Below are positions 41,991 to 50,856 of a stretch of 64,000 bases of DNA, in pieces; within the stretch, counting starts at the first letter, position 1; every line of letters begins with the position of its first letter. Position numbers and translations under genes: made by a program. The stretch is from Allopontixanthobacter sediminis (GTDB taxonomy: Bacteria; Pseudomonadota; Alphaproteobacteria; Sphingomonadales; Sphingomonadaceae): assembly GCF_009828115.1 (NCBI RefSeq), contig NZ_WTYL01000002.1, forward strand, positions 992,001 to 1,056,000, in the 5' to 3' direction. The notes under the pieces were generated by a model. It did not search any database. It saw only the letters and a program-made list of their open reading frames with translations, and was not told the origin of the DNA.

Positions 41991-42805
41991 CCGAGGGCCG
42001 AGCCCGCAGCGGGAAGTTGCCGGTGCTGAGCGTGGAAAAGGTTTGGGGGATGGACACCTTGCCCGTGCCCTTTGCTGCGCCGGCGGGGCAACGTATTGGT
42101 GAGATCTGGTTTGAACCGCCACCGCAGCTTGATCGATTGCTGGTCAAATACCTGTTCACGAGCGAGAAGCTGTCGGTTCAGGTCCATCCCTCGGATGCCC
42201 AGGCCCCGGCGGGGGCCAGCGGCAAGGAGGAATGCTGGCTGGTGATCGATGCCGCGCCCGGTGCGCGGCTGGCCATAGGGTTCGAGGACGAAATTTCACG
42301 TGACGAGATGCGGGCTGCAGCGCTCGACGGTTCGATTGAGCACCTGCTGCAGTGGCATCCGGCCCGGCCGGGCGATTTCTTCTACCTGCCGGCGGGCACA
42401 GTCCATGCGATCGGTTCGGGCCTGAGCCTGGTTGAAATCCAGCAGAATTGCGACATCACCTACCGTCTGTTCGATTATGGCCGCCCCCGCGAACTTCATC
42501 TGGACGATGCGATTGCCGTCGCCAGCCGCGGCCCGCATCCGGCGGAACTGCGGCGTAGCCTCGAACCGGGCGCAGACGCGCAGCTGGTCGATGGGCCGCG
42601 CTTTCGGCTGGACCGGATTGCGGGACCTCCTTCTTCCGCTACGCTCGCCCGCTACAGTGGTCCGGTGCTGGTGGTACCGCTCGAAGGGGCTGTCTCGCTG
42701 GAAGGCGTCCGAATCAACCCTGGGGAATGCGGCTGGGCTGCCGATCTTGACTTGGTGGACTTCAGAGACGCCCTTACCAGCCTCGTCGCGCAGCCTTGTG
42801 GCTAG
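41987..42805 (+). CDS. manA: Class I mannose-6-phosphate isomerase
   Basis: A 272-aa cupin-type zinc enzyme interconverting fructose-6-phosphate and mannose-6-phosphate. Metal ligands are visible in LSVQVHPSD (Gln and His), the glutamate of GKEECWLV, and PAGTVHAIG (His). The GTG start at 41987 overlaps the manC stop by 4 bases, so the two GDP-mannose steps are co-translated. It is shorter than the E. coli enzyme (about 390 aa) but matches the compact bacterial class. Confidence 0.92.
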   Translation: MTEGRARSGKLPVLSVEKVWGMDTLPVPFAAPAGQRIGEIWFEPPPQLDRLLVKYLFTSEKLSVQVHPSDAQAPAGASGKEECWLVIDAAPGARLAIGFEDEISRDEMRAAALDGSIEHLLQWHPARPGDFFYLPAGTVHAIGSGLSLVEIQQNCDITYRLFDYGRPRELHLDDAIAVASRGPHPAELRRSLEPGADAQLVDGPRFRLDRIAGPPSSATLARYSGPVLVVPLEGAVSLEGVRINPGECGWAADLDLVDFRDALTSLVAQPCG

Positions 42806-42915
42806 GCCCGCATACGAATTCCGCCGGTCCCGGGGCGGGCATGCCCGATGGCGCCGTTTCGCGGCGAGCCGGTTATGGCTAGGGTGCGGGAAATGACACC
42901 AATGAGGCCCTATCC

Positions 42916-43356
42916 ATGATCGCACAGACCATCCAGCTGGCCCTCGCTCCCGTTTTCGTGCTGGTCGCGATAGGCAATATCATGAACCTGCTTTCGACGC
43001 GGCTCGGGCGGGTGGTGGACCGGGCGCGGACAATGCAGGAACGCCACAGCACAACCAGCGGCGTGGAGCATGATCTGGTGGTGCGCGAGATCAGGTTGCT
43101 CGACCGGCGCATCCTCCTGATCGGGCGGGCGATCCTGCTGCTGGTGCTCAGCGGCCTGACCATCGGACTGACAGTGGTCATCCTGTTCCTCGGCGATTTC
43201 CTCCAATGGGACCTGCCGCAGTTGACTGCCGCGTCCTTTATCCTTGCGATCGGCTTACTGATGGGAGCGTTGTTGCTGTTCCTGCTGGAAACGCGGGAGG
43301 CATCCGCAGCGCTGCGAATTCCCCGGGATTACCTGGAACTAGAACGCAAGATCTAG
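42916..43356 (+). CDS. DUF2721 family membrane protein
   Basis: A 146-aa protein with three membrane helices (about residues 5-25, 70-92 and 100-122). FVLVAIGNIMNLLSTRLGRVVDRAR near the N-terminus and RRILLIGRAILLLV identify the DUF2721 family, whose function is unknown. GAGG lies 8 bases before the ATG. It converges with the leftward PHA-like/XpaC-like/TelA operon. Confidence 0.88.
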   Translation: MIAQTIQLALAPVFVLVAIGNIMNLLSTRLGRVVDRARTMQERHSTTSGVEHDLVVREIRLLDRRILLIGRAILLLVLSGLTIGLTVVILFLGDFLQWDLPQLTAASFILAIGLLMGALLLFLLETREASAALRIPRDYLELERKI

Positions 43357-43376
43357 TCCCGTCCGGGGCGATCCGG

Positions 43377-43673
43377 TCAGGTGAGCAGTTTCTGGCCTTG
43401 CTGCCGGATGGAACCGGCGATCATCGGTTCGAGGAAACCGAGTGCCGCAGGCAAGGCGATTTCGAACACCAATTGGTTCTCCTCGATATCCACTACGCCG
43501 CGCAGGCTCTGGCCCATCGTGCTGATTGTGAGGTTCATGCGGTCCTCGTTCGGCCAGTCGGTCGCCACTTGGGCCATGCCGCCCGGTATGTGGTCGGCGA
43601 TCTCATGGCTCCGCGATTTCAGCCGGTCACGCACGACGTCGCGCGAAAGGTCGAAGGGTATGGCAACGCGCAT
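43377..43673 (-). CDS. Polyhydroxyalkanoic acid system family protein
   Basis: A 98-aa soluble protein of the PHA_gran_rgn family, named for polyhydroxyalkanoate granule association. Seen: MRVAIPFDLSRDVVRDRLKS at the N-terminus and a C-terminal LPAALGFLEPMIAGSIRQQG. It is the last gene of a three-gene operon, its ATG sharing a base with the XpaC-like stop. Its link to PHA rests only on the family name, and no PHA synthase is nearby. Confidence 0.82.
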   Translation of the reverse strand: MRVAIPFDLSRDVVRDRLKSRSHEIADHIPGGMAQVATDWPNEDRMNLTISTMGQSLRGVVDIEENQLVFEIALPAALGFLEPMIAGSIRQQGQKLLT

Positions 43674-44425
43674 CAGGTGTTCTCGCCGCTATGGTTCGGC
43701 AGCGCATCGGGCGTCTCGCCGTATTTGTAATCGAGAAAGCGGTTCTTGATCGCCAGATCGTCGAGCGCGCCATCGGCCAATTGGCGCGTCACGCTGTCGA
43801 TTTCCCGGCTGATATTGGCAAGGCCCTGGGTCAGCTGTTCGTCCGGGGTCGCCCCGCCGCGCTTCTCGGTCCGCAGGCTTGCAGGGACTTTGCGATAAGA
43901 ATCGACCATCTCGGGCAAATGCTCGCCGACCAGCTTGCGAACTTCGCGTGCTGCGGGATGTTCCTGGTCCACCGTCTGCAATTGCAGTCCGAGCGCGTCC
44001 AGCTGGACTCCGATCTGGTCGACCAGCGTCACGGCTGGCGGGGGCAGGGCGGGGCGCTGCGCTTCCAGCCACAATTCCGTCCGCCCGACCATCTGCGCAG
44101 CGCTGCCCTTCGTTAGTTCGGCGCGCTTCGGCACCTTGATCTTGGGGAATGCGGCAAAACCGACGGTCGCCGCGACGATCGCGAGGAAGGTCAGCATTAC
44201 GCCGACAAACCCGATCCCGTCGATGATCAGGCCCGCTACCATCGCGGCGATCACGATGGCGCCGATAGCGAGCACGATCCGCTTTACCTTGGCCAGCAGG
44301 TGCTGTGTCTTGATCTCCGCCGAGCCCTTGCCGATCGAAACGCGGCGGCCCCCGGCCCGCTGGACCTGCAGGCTGTTCCCCGCTGCCGCCATGATCCGGT
44401 CACTATCTTTGGTCAGGTCGTTCAT
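43673..44425 (-). CDS. XpaC-like protein with two membrane helices, TelA partner
   Basis: A 250-aa protein with a hydrophobic hairpin (about residues 50-92), then a cytoplasmic helical domain containing VDQIGVQLDALGLQLQTVD and VRKLVGEHLPEMVDSYRKVP. This is the arrangement of XpaC-type (5-bromo-4-chloroindolyl phosphate hydrolysis) proteins that accompany TelA. The ATG at 44425 lies 16 bases after the telA stop. Function is unknown; membership in the tellurite/toxic-anion response set is inferred from the neighbour. Confidence 0.75.
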   Translation of the reverse strand: MNDLTKDSDRIMAAAGNSLQVQRAGGRRVSIGKGSAEIKTQHLLAKVKRIVLAIGAIVIAAMVAGLIIDGIGFVGVMLTFLAIVAATVGFAAFPKIKVPKRAELTKGSAAQMVGRTELWLEAQRPALPPPAVTLVDQIGVQLDALGLQLQTVDQEHPAAREVRKLVGEHLPEMVDSYRKVPASLRTEKRGGATPDEQLTQGLANISREIDSVTRQLADGALDDLAIKNRFLDYKYGETPDALPNHSGENT

Positions 44426-44441
44426 GCAAAAATTCCCGGCA

Positions 44442-45659
44442 TCAGCCTTCAAGACTTAAAAGCGGGGACTCGGTGACCGACTTGGAGGCCTGGGCCTGCC
44501 CCTCGGCGCGGGCGATGTAGCCCTTCGACTTCTGCACTTCGTCGGACAGGACGGTGACGGTCTGCTTCATGCTCGACAGCGCTTCCAGCTTGAACCGGTC
44601 GACCTCGTCCATGGTGTCGTAGATATTCTGGAACGCGCGCTGCAGAGTTTCCAGCGGGATGGTGGAACTGGCCGCCTGCTGGTGGATCTTGCCGGTCTGG
44701 TCGCGCAGCATCGTGCTGGTGGAATCGATGATCCCTGCGGTCGTTTCGTTGAGTGCGGTGATCTGGTTCAGGACCAGTCGCTGGTTGGTCATCGCCTCGG
44801 CAACGGTTACCGCGGTGCGCAGCGCGCCGACGGTGGTGGTGCTGGCGCGGTCCACGCCCTTGACCAGTTCGATGTTGTTTTTCTTGACCAGGTCCAGCGC
44901 CAGATAGCCCTGCACGCTGACCGCCATCTGGGTCAGCAGGTCCTGCGTGCGCTGGCGGACATAGAACAGCGCGGTTTCGCGCAGCGCCTTGGCCTTGGCC
45001 GGATCGGTCGCATCGAGGTCGAGCGCGGTATCCTCCAGCTTCTGGTCGAGCTGCTTCGAAATGTGGATCATCTGTTCCAGATTGCCCATCGCTTCCCACA
45101 ATTTCTGGCGTTCGACGTCGATCGCGGCGTTGTCGAGGATGAGCTCGTCCTTGCCCGAAGCAAGATTGCCCAGGATCGACTGAATGTGGGTCTGCGCGCT
45201 CTGGTAGCTGCGGAAATAATTGGTCAGTTTGTTGCCGAAGGGAATAATCCCGAGGATCTTGCGAGGGCCGCTCAGTTTGCCGCGCTTGCCCGGATCGAGA
45301 TCTTCCACCACCCGGCGCAATTCGGCGAGGTCGGCGCCGACGCCTTCGTCCTTGTCCATCGCCCGGACCGGCCGGTCGAGGAAGCGGTTGGACATGCCCG
45401 CCGCCGCCATGATTTCCTTGCGCCCCATATTGGTCAGCTGGTCCACCTTCTGGCCGAATTCGGGCGAGTTGGCGTCTTGCGCAATCAAGTCGGCGACGAA
45501 GCTGTCGACCTTGGTCGCAAGCTTCGATTTCACTTCGTCCGTCACCGGTACGAGGCCGGCGGCCCTGTCTGCCGAGACCTGCGGCACCGGATCGGGCGCG
45601 GTCAGTTCGAGGTCGACGGCGGTCGCGGTCTGGGCTTGCGGTTTCGGCGTTTCAGTCAT
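44442..45659 (-). CDS. telA: TelA family toxic anion resistance protein
   Basis: A 405-aa, mostly helical cytoplasmic protein of the TelA family, linked to resistance to tellurite and other membrane stress. Seen: IPFGNKLTNYFRSYQSAQTHI (residues about 140-160), LREAL-type ALRETALFYVRQRTQDLLTQ, and GALRTAVTVAEAMTNQRLVL, all typical. It leads the telA-XpaC-PHA operon and diverges from the DUF389 gene across 181 bases. Mechanism of TelA is not settled. Confidence 0.92.
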   Translation of the reverse strand: MTETPKPQAQTATAVDLELTAPDPVPQVSADRAAGLVPVTDEVKSKLATKVDSFVADLIAQDANSPEFGQKVDQLTNMGRKEIMAAAGMSNRFLDRPVRAMDKDEGVGADLAELRRVVEDLDPGKRGKLSGPRKILGIIPFGNKLTNYFRSYQSAQTHIQSILGNLASGKDELILDNAAIDVERQKLWEAMGNLEQMIHISKQLDQKLEDTALDLDATDPAKAKALRETALFYVRQRTQDLLTQMAVSVQGYLALDLVKKNNIELVKGVDRASTTTVGALRTAVTVAEAMTNQRLVLNQITALNETTAGIIDSTSTMLRDQTGKIHQQAASSTIPLETLQRAFQNIYDTMDEVDRFKLEALSSMKQTVTVLSDEVQKSKGYIARAEGQAQASKSVTESPLLSLEG

Positions 45660-45840
45660 GGGAAGCGGCTTGCTCCTGTTCGCCCGCGGGGCCGCGGGTG
45701 GTTGATTTCAATTACTGTATTAAGGGCGTAAGACACGAACTTCAAGATTTGTGCCGCATACCGGTGGCTTCGTCCATACTTTCGTTCCGTATTGAAGCCG
45801 TCTAGACGCCTAGGTAGCAATTTCAGAAGGGTGAAGCGGG

Positions 45841-47370
45841 ATGGAGGCGGAGACTACTCCGGGGACCACAGGAGCGGCCGTCAGAAGCCAGTCGTTCGGC
45901 ACCGTCGTATTGAGCTGGCGCAAATGGTGGCGGGATGCGGTTGTCGGGACGGTCGATCAGGCCACCGTGATCGCGAAGCGGCGCGAGGATTGCGCCATGT
46001 CTGCCCGTTACATGTTCATGATTGCCATGTCGGCCGGGATCGCCGTTCTCGGGCTGCTGCTGTCGTCGCCGGCGGTCGTCATCGGGGCGATGTTGCTGTC
46101 CCCCCTGATGGGGCCGATCATCGGTCTCGGGTTTGCAATGGCGATCGGGGAATTCGGCTGGCTTCGGCAATCGGCGCGTTCGCTGGCCTACGGGTCAATC
46201 ATCGCAGTGCTGCTGTGTGCGCTGATCGTGTTCCTGTCCCCGCTCCAGACGGTAACCAGCGAAATTGCGGCGCGAACCCGGCCAAACCTGTTCGACTTGC
46301 TGGTGGCGCTGTTTTCCGCGCTCGCAGGCGCTTATGCGATGATCCGCGGCAAGGAAGGCACGATTGTCGGCGTGGCGATCGCGACGGCGTTGATGCCCCC
46401 GCTGGCGGTCGTCGGTTTCGGCCTGGCGACGTGGAACTGGACAGTGTTTTCCGGCGCGCTGCTGCTGTATTTCACCAATTTGATGACCATTGCGCTGACC
46501 GCTGCGCTGATGGCCCGCCTGTACGGGTTCCGCTCGACCCTGAGCAGTCGGCAGACACAGTTCCAGAATGCGGTAATCGTGGTTGCGTTCGTCGGGTTGG
46601 CCGTGCCGCTGGGCTATTCGCTGCGTCAGATCGGGTGGGAGGCCAATGTCTCACGCCAGATCCAGGGCGAGGTTCTGGACGCATTCGACGGTCAAGCGCG
46701 TCTATCGCAATTCGACATCAATTACGACGCGGAGCCAATTGAGGCATCCGCGACCGTGCTCACTCCGCAATTGAGGACCGATGCGGAGCGGGTCGCGTCC
46801 CGCGGGATGGAACGGATCGCGGGGCGTCCCGTCAATTTCACCATCACCCAGTATCAGGTCGGCACCAGCAAATCCGCTGCGGAACAGGCGCAGCTTGCCG
46901 CGGTGCAGGCGCAGGAACAGGTCGCCACGGCCCGGGCGGACGAGTTGGCCGCGCGACTGGCCTTGCTGGCGGGCATGTCCGAAGATGAAGTGCTGGTCGA
47001 CCGGCAGCGGCGGCGCGCGGTGGTCAGAGCCAAGCCGCTCGAGGGTGCCTCCCTGGCGGCCTACGCCGATCTGGAACGGCGCATCGCGGTTACCGAACCC
47101 GAATGGCGGATCGAACTGATCCCGCCAGTGCGTGCGTTGCCCCGGATCGAATTTGAAGAGGGCGAACCGACAGCCGACGGGGTAAAGGCAATTGCGCTGA
47201 CCGCGTGGACTGCGAGGCGCCTTGGCGTTCCCTTACTGCTGACCGGCCCGGCCGAGGACATCCAACGCCTCCGGGACCTGCTTGCGGAGCAGGGCGCTGG
47301 GGATATGCGGACCGAGATCCGTTCGGGGCGCGTCATCGCGCAATGGGATAACGTTGCAAGCGAAAGCTGA
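45841..47370 (+). CDS. DUF389 family membrane protein (TIGR00341-like)
   Basis: A 509-aa protein. The first half holds about six membrane helices with the DUF389 hallmark SSPAVVIGAMLLSPLMGPI (about residues 75-93) and IATALMPPLAVVGFGLA. The second half is soluble and repetitive in A, E, Q and R (about residues 345-385), possibly coiled, ending in a small alpha/beta domain. Function of the family is unknown; transport or membrane stress has been suggested. A GAAGGGTGAAG ribosome site lies before the ATG. Confidence 0.88.
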   Translation: MEAETTPGTTGAAVRSQSFGTVVLSWRKWWRDAVVGTVDQATVIAKRREDCAMSARYMFMIAMSAGIAVLGLLLSSPAVVIGAMLLSPLMGPIIGLGFAMAIGEFGWLRQSARSLAYGSIIAVLLCALIVFLSPLQTVTSEIAARTRPNLFDLLVALFSALAGAYAMIRGKEGTIVGVAIATALMPPLAVVGFGLATWNWTVFSGALLLYFTNLMTIALTAALMARLYGFRSTLSSRQTQFQNAVIVVAFVGLAVPLGYSLRQIGWEANVSRQIQGEVLDAFDGQARLSQFDINYDAEPIEASATVLTPQLRTDAERVASRGMERIAGRPVNFTITQYQVGTSKSAAEQAQLAAVQAQEQVATARADELAARLALLAGMSEDEVLVDRQRRRAVVRAKPLEGASLAAYADLERRIAVTEPEWRIELIPPVRALPRIEFEEGEPTADGVKAIALTAWTARRLGVPLLLTGPAEDIQRLRDLLAEQGAGDMRTEIRSGRVIAQWDNVASES

Positions 47371-47400
47371 GCACAGCGGGCTTGGCGCAAAATCGCCTGA

Positions 47401-49155
47401 TCAGGCGGCGATGAGCAATTCCAGCGGGACGATCTCGCCGGCCATGTACATCCGCTTGGCCTTCGCCCGGGACAATTTGCCCGAGGACGTGCGCGGCAAG
47501 GTCCGCGGCGGGACCAGTTCGACCACGCAGTTCATCCCGGTGATCGAACGCACCTTGTCGCGGATGGTCTCGTGCAGCTTGATCCGTTCTTCGGGATCCG
47601 AAACGCGGCAATGGACCAGCACCGCGGGGGCTTCTTCGCCCGCTTCCGTCTCGATGCTGAAGGCAGCGATGTCACCGTGGTTGAAGCCGGGCAATTGTTC
47701 CACCGCCCATTCGATGTCCTGCGGCCAGTGGTTCTTGCCGTTGATGATGATCATGTCCTTGGCCCGGCCGACAATGAACAGGTAGCCTTCGGCCATGTAG
47801 CCCATGTCGCCGGTATCGAGCCAGCCATCCACCAGGCATTCCGAGGTTGCTTCAGGATTGCGGAAATAGGAATGCATCACGCTGGTCCCGCAGCACCAGA
47901 CCTTGCCGATCTGGCGGTCGTCCTTGGGCCGGTCGTTCGGTCCGCGGATTTCCACGTCCATACCCTGGATCGGCTTGCCGCAGTTTACTATCGCGCGATA
48001 TCGGGCGGGCCGCGACAAATCGCGCGGGGTGCCGGACAAGCGCTCTTCTTCCACCAGCTCGACTCGGATGCCTTCGCCCGGCGGCATCACGGTCACCGCC
48101 AGCGTGGCTTCAGCAAGGCCGTAGCTGGGGGTGAACGCGCTGGCCTTGAAACCGGCTTCAGAAAAGGCGTTGACGAAATTCTGCATGACGTCGGGGCGGA
48201 TCATGTCCGCGCCGTTGCCGGCGGTGCGCCAGCGCGACAAGTCGAAACGGTCGGACACCTGGCTCTGGCTGGAAATTCGCCGTGCGCAGATATCGTAACC
48301 GAAGGTCGGGGAATAGCTGAGCGTCGTCCCCTGGTTACGGCTGATCAGGTCCAGCCACGCCAGCGGACGGCGCGCGAAATGTTCGGTCTTGAGGTAATCG
48401 ACCGACATCTGGTTGGAAATCAGCGACAGGAAACAGCCAACGAGGCCCATGTCGTGATACCACGGCAGCCAGCTGACCACGCGGTCACCCTCGCCAACGT
48501 TCATCGAATTCGCATGGCCTGCCAGATTGTCCAGCAGCGCGCGGTGCGTAACCGCCACGCCGGTGGGGAAACGGGTCGATCCGCTCGAATATTGCAGATA
48601 GCAGATGTCGTCCGGATCGGGCGGTGTCAGGGTGCAATCGGGGGTCTCCCTGGAAGCGAAGCTCTCCCAGTCCGCACCTTCGCAGCCTTGCCGGGTTGCG
48701 GCCGCAGCGCCCATATCGGCGATCTCGGCCGGGTACAGCAGCATTTTGGGGTCGGAGCTGGCAAGCTGGATAACCAGTTGGTCGATATAGCCTTCCTTGC
48801 CGCCGAACCCGGTCGGCAGCGGCAACGGCACTGGCCACGCGCCGGCATACACAGCGCCGCAGAAAAGCGCGGCGAATTCGGCACCGGTTTCGGCAATCAG
48901 CGCGACCCGGTCACCCTTTTCGATCCCGGCAGCGCGGAACCGTCGGGCCATGCCGAGCGCGTCGGCGCGCAGTTCGACATAGGTGTACACGCGTTCCAGC
49001 GTCCCGCGCATGTCATGGAAATTCATGCCCTTGGCGCTTTTCGCGGCGTAATCCAACGCGTCCGTAAAGGTCGCAAAGTCGGAGCGGCGGCGGGGCAGGG
49101 GGCAATCGTTTGGCGTTGCCTGCAATGCACCGGACAATTGTTCGATTTCGGTCAT
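47401..49155 (-). CDS. Fatty acyl-AMP ligase (FAAL/FadD32-like)
   Basis: A 584-aa adenylate-forming enzyme that activates a fatty acid as acyl-AMP, usually for transfer to an acyl carrier or polyketide synthase. Seen: ATP-binding YSSGSTRFPTGVAVTH (about residues 188-203), the FAAL motif WLPWYHDMGLVG, YGLAEATLAV, and DGWLDTGDMGYM with IINGKNHWPQDIEWA, typical of FAAL rather than acyl-CoA synthetases. No carrier protein or polyketide synthase is next to it. It is followed (convergently) by DUF389 and diverges from recX. Confidence 0.9.
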   Translation of the reverse strand: MTEIEQLSGALQATPNDCPLPRRRSDFATFTDALDYAAKSAKGMNFHDMRGTLERVYTYVELRADALGMARRFRAAGIEKGDRVALIAETGAEFAALFCGAVYAGAWPVPLPLPTGFGGKEGYIDQLVIQLASSDPKMLLYPAEIADMGAAAATRQGCEGADWESFASRETPDCTLTPPDPDDICYLQYSSGSTRFPTGVAVTHRALLDNLAGHANSMNVGEGDRVVSWLPWYHDMGLVGCFLSLISNQMSVDYLKTEHFARRPLAWLDLISRNQGTTLSYSPTFGYDICARRISSQSQVSDRFDLSRWRTAGNGADMIRPDVMQNFVNAFSEAGFKASAFTPSYGLAEATLAVTVMPPGEGIRVELVEEERLSGTPRDLSRPARYRAIVNCGKPIQGMDVEIRGPNDRPKDDRQIGKVWCCGTSVMHSYFRNPEATSECLVDGWLDTGDMGYMAEGYLFIVGRAKDMIIINGKNHWPQDIEWAVEQLPGFNHGDIAAFSIETEAGEEAPAVLVHCRVSDPEERIKLHETIRDKVRSITGMNCVVELVPPRTLPRTSSGKLSRAKAKRMYMAGEIVPLELLIAA

Positions 49156-49284
49156 ATTTTTATGCTTTACCCGTCATCTGCGCGTTTTGGAAACGCTGCC
49201 AATTATTGTGCACAGCTGCCAATTTCCCAAGTTTGGCGCTGCAATCTTTCCCATTTCAATCAGACTGTGGCACGAATATGGCCA

Positions 49285-49896
49285 ATGACCGACCGTGACA
49301 CCTCCCGCAGACGCAAGAATCGCACGCCGCGTCCCCCTCCGCCGCCGCTGGACAGCGCCAAGTTACAGGAACTTGCACTGGCCTATGTCGCACGATTTGC
49401 GACCACTTCGGCGAAGCTGGAGAGTTACCTTTCGCGCAAGATACGTGAACGCGGGTGGAACAGGGATGAAGACGGGCATCCCGAAAACATGCCGGATCTT
49501 GGCGAAATCTCCGCCCGGTTCGCGGATCTGGGCTATATTGACGAGGACGCATATGCCCGATCGCGCCGCCGGGGGTTGCTCGGGCGCGGTTTCGGGCCGC
49601 GGCGGGTGTCACAGGACCTCTACGCTGCCGGGATCGACGAGCAGACGCGCAGCGAAGTCGCCCCCGGGCAAGGTGCCATCCGGCGGGCGGCATTCGCACT
49701 GGCCAAGAAGCGCCGGTTCGGGCCGTTTGCGGCGGACGAACCGGACGCGGAAAAGAATCGCAGCCGGAAACAGAAACAAGTGGCGGCCATGCTGCGTGCA
49801 GGGCATGGCTTTGACACGGTAAGGGCAGTAATGGATGCAGCCAGTGTCGCGGCGGCGGAAGAATGGGTCGCCGAGGCCCAGGACGAGGAATTGTAG
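49285..49896 (+). CDS. recX: Regulatory protein RecX
   Basis: A 203-aa helical-repeat protein that modulates RecA filaments. Seen: LALAYVARFATTSAKLESYL, FADLGYIDEDAYARSRRRGLL and GFGPRRVSQDLYAAGI, the RecX repeats. The N-terminus (MTDRDTSRRRKNRTPRP) is basic and proline-rich. The same frame stays open for 1.7 kb upstream across the antisense strand of the acyl-AMP ligase, but ATG 49285 is the only start that gives a RecX N-terminus. recA is not in the window. The stop abuts the next ATG directly. Confidence 0.88.
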   Translation: MTDRDTSRRRKNRTPRPPPPPLDSAKLQELALAYVARFATTSAKLESYLSRKIRERGWNRDEDGHPENMPDLGEISARFADLGYIDEDAYARSRRRGLLGRGFGPRRVSQDLYAAGIDEQTRSEVAPGQGAIRRAAFALAKKRRFGPFAADEPDAEKNRSRKQKQVAAMLRAGHGFDTVRAVMDAASVAAAEEWVAEAQDEEL

Positions 49897-50385
49897 ATGA
49901 TTCGCAGTTTTGCCATTGCCGCCGGGGTTTTCCTGTTTGCCGCGTGTTCGCCTCAGCAGTCAGCCGAGGGCGCTCCGGCCGCCGCTGCGGCCGAAACGGC
50001 TGTCCATCCGGTATCGGGCCTGGCGGTGGTTCCGCTGACAGTGTCGGACGGCAAGAAGGTCCACCGGTTCCGGGTTGAAGTCGCGGCGACTCCACTGGAT
50101 CAGGCCAAGGGGCTGATGTTCCGCACGGAAATGGGGCCGAACGAGGGGATGATCTTCCCGCGTGACGGCTATTCCCAGGCGAGTTTCTGGATGAAGAATA
50201 CGCCGCTACCGCTCGATATCATCTTCATCGGGACCGATGGCCGGATCAGCAATATCGCCGCGAACACCGTGCCCTATTCGCTCGAATCGGTTACCTCGGA
50301 CGGGCTTGCCTCGGCGGTTCTGGAGTTGAATGCCGGGCGTGCAGCCGAATTGGGTATCGTGCCTGGAAACAAGGTCGAATGGTGA
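49897..50385 (+). CDS. DUF192 family lipoprotein
   Basis: A 162-aa exported protein. The leader ends FAACS with C17 as lipidation site, followed by an alanine-rich linker and the DUF192 domain: QAKGLMFRTEMGPNEGMIF, SFWMKNTPLPLDIIFIG and AVLELNAGRAAELGI. The family is small, exported and of unknown function. It begins immediately after the recX stop, so is co-translated. Confidence 0.9.
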   Translation: MIRSFAIAAGVFLFAACSPQQSAEGAPAAAAAETAVHPVSGLAVVPLTVSDGKKVHRFRVEVAATPLDQAKGLMFRTEMGPNEGMIFPRDGYSQASFWMKNTPLPLDIIFIGTDGRISNIAANTVPYSLESVTSDGLASAVLELNAGRAAELGIVPGNKVEW

Positions 50386-50455
50386 GCGCAGATTGCTTGG
50401 GGGCAAGGCCGGTAGGCTCTTGGCCCCGGGCGGCGAATAGGCTAACCGCGCCGCT

Positions 50456-50854
50456 ATGAGCGTCTTGGGCAAAATATTCACCTGGTGGGACGGTGCCACG
50501 ATCGGCACCCTGCTGAACAGCTGGCGTACTGGCGAACAGGTCGGCACCGACGCGCAGGGCAACCGCTATTTCCGCGCACGCAAGACCCCTGCTGGCACGA
50601 ACGAGCGCCGCTGGGTCCTGTATGCGGGCGCCAACGATGCCAGCCGCGTCCCGCCGGAATGGCACGGCTGGCTGCACGGCCATTTCGTGGACGTGCCCGA
50701 AAGCCTGCTGCCGCCCGCGAAAATCTGGGAGGTGGAGTATACTCCCAACGCAACCGGTACGCTGGGCGCTTACCGCCCGCAGGGTGCGCTGGAACGGGGC
50801 GGCCGCCGCGCCGGTGCGTCCGGCGATTACGAATCCTGGACCCCGGATAGCTGA
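50456..50854 (+). CDS. NDUFA12-family NADH:ubiquinone oxidoreductase accessory subunit
   Basis: A 132-aa homologue of mitochondrial NDUFA12 (B17.2), an accessory subunit of complex I in alphaproteobacteria. Seen: KIFTWWDGATIGTLLNSWRT, GQNRYF-like GNRYFRARK, RRWVLYAGANDASRVPPEWH and a tail with GDYESWTPD. The core nuo genes are elsewhere. It precedes the DUF2155 gene by 2 bases, an arrangement widespread in alphaproteobacteria. Confidence 0.95.
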   Translation: MSVLGKIFTWWDGATIGTLLNSWRTGEQVGTDAQGNRYFRARKTPAGTNERRWVLYAGANDASRVPPEWHGWLHGHFVDVPESLLPPAKIWEVEYTPNATGTLGAYRPQGALERGGRRAGASGDYESWTPDS

Positions 50855-50856
50855 TA

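Noticed and set aside
47572-49284. 571 extra codons in frame before recX
   Set aside because: This part is antisense to the acyl-AMP ligase and has no protein-family features; RecX starts at 49285.
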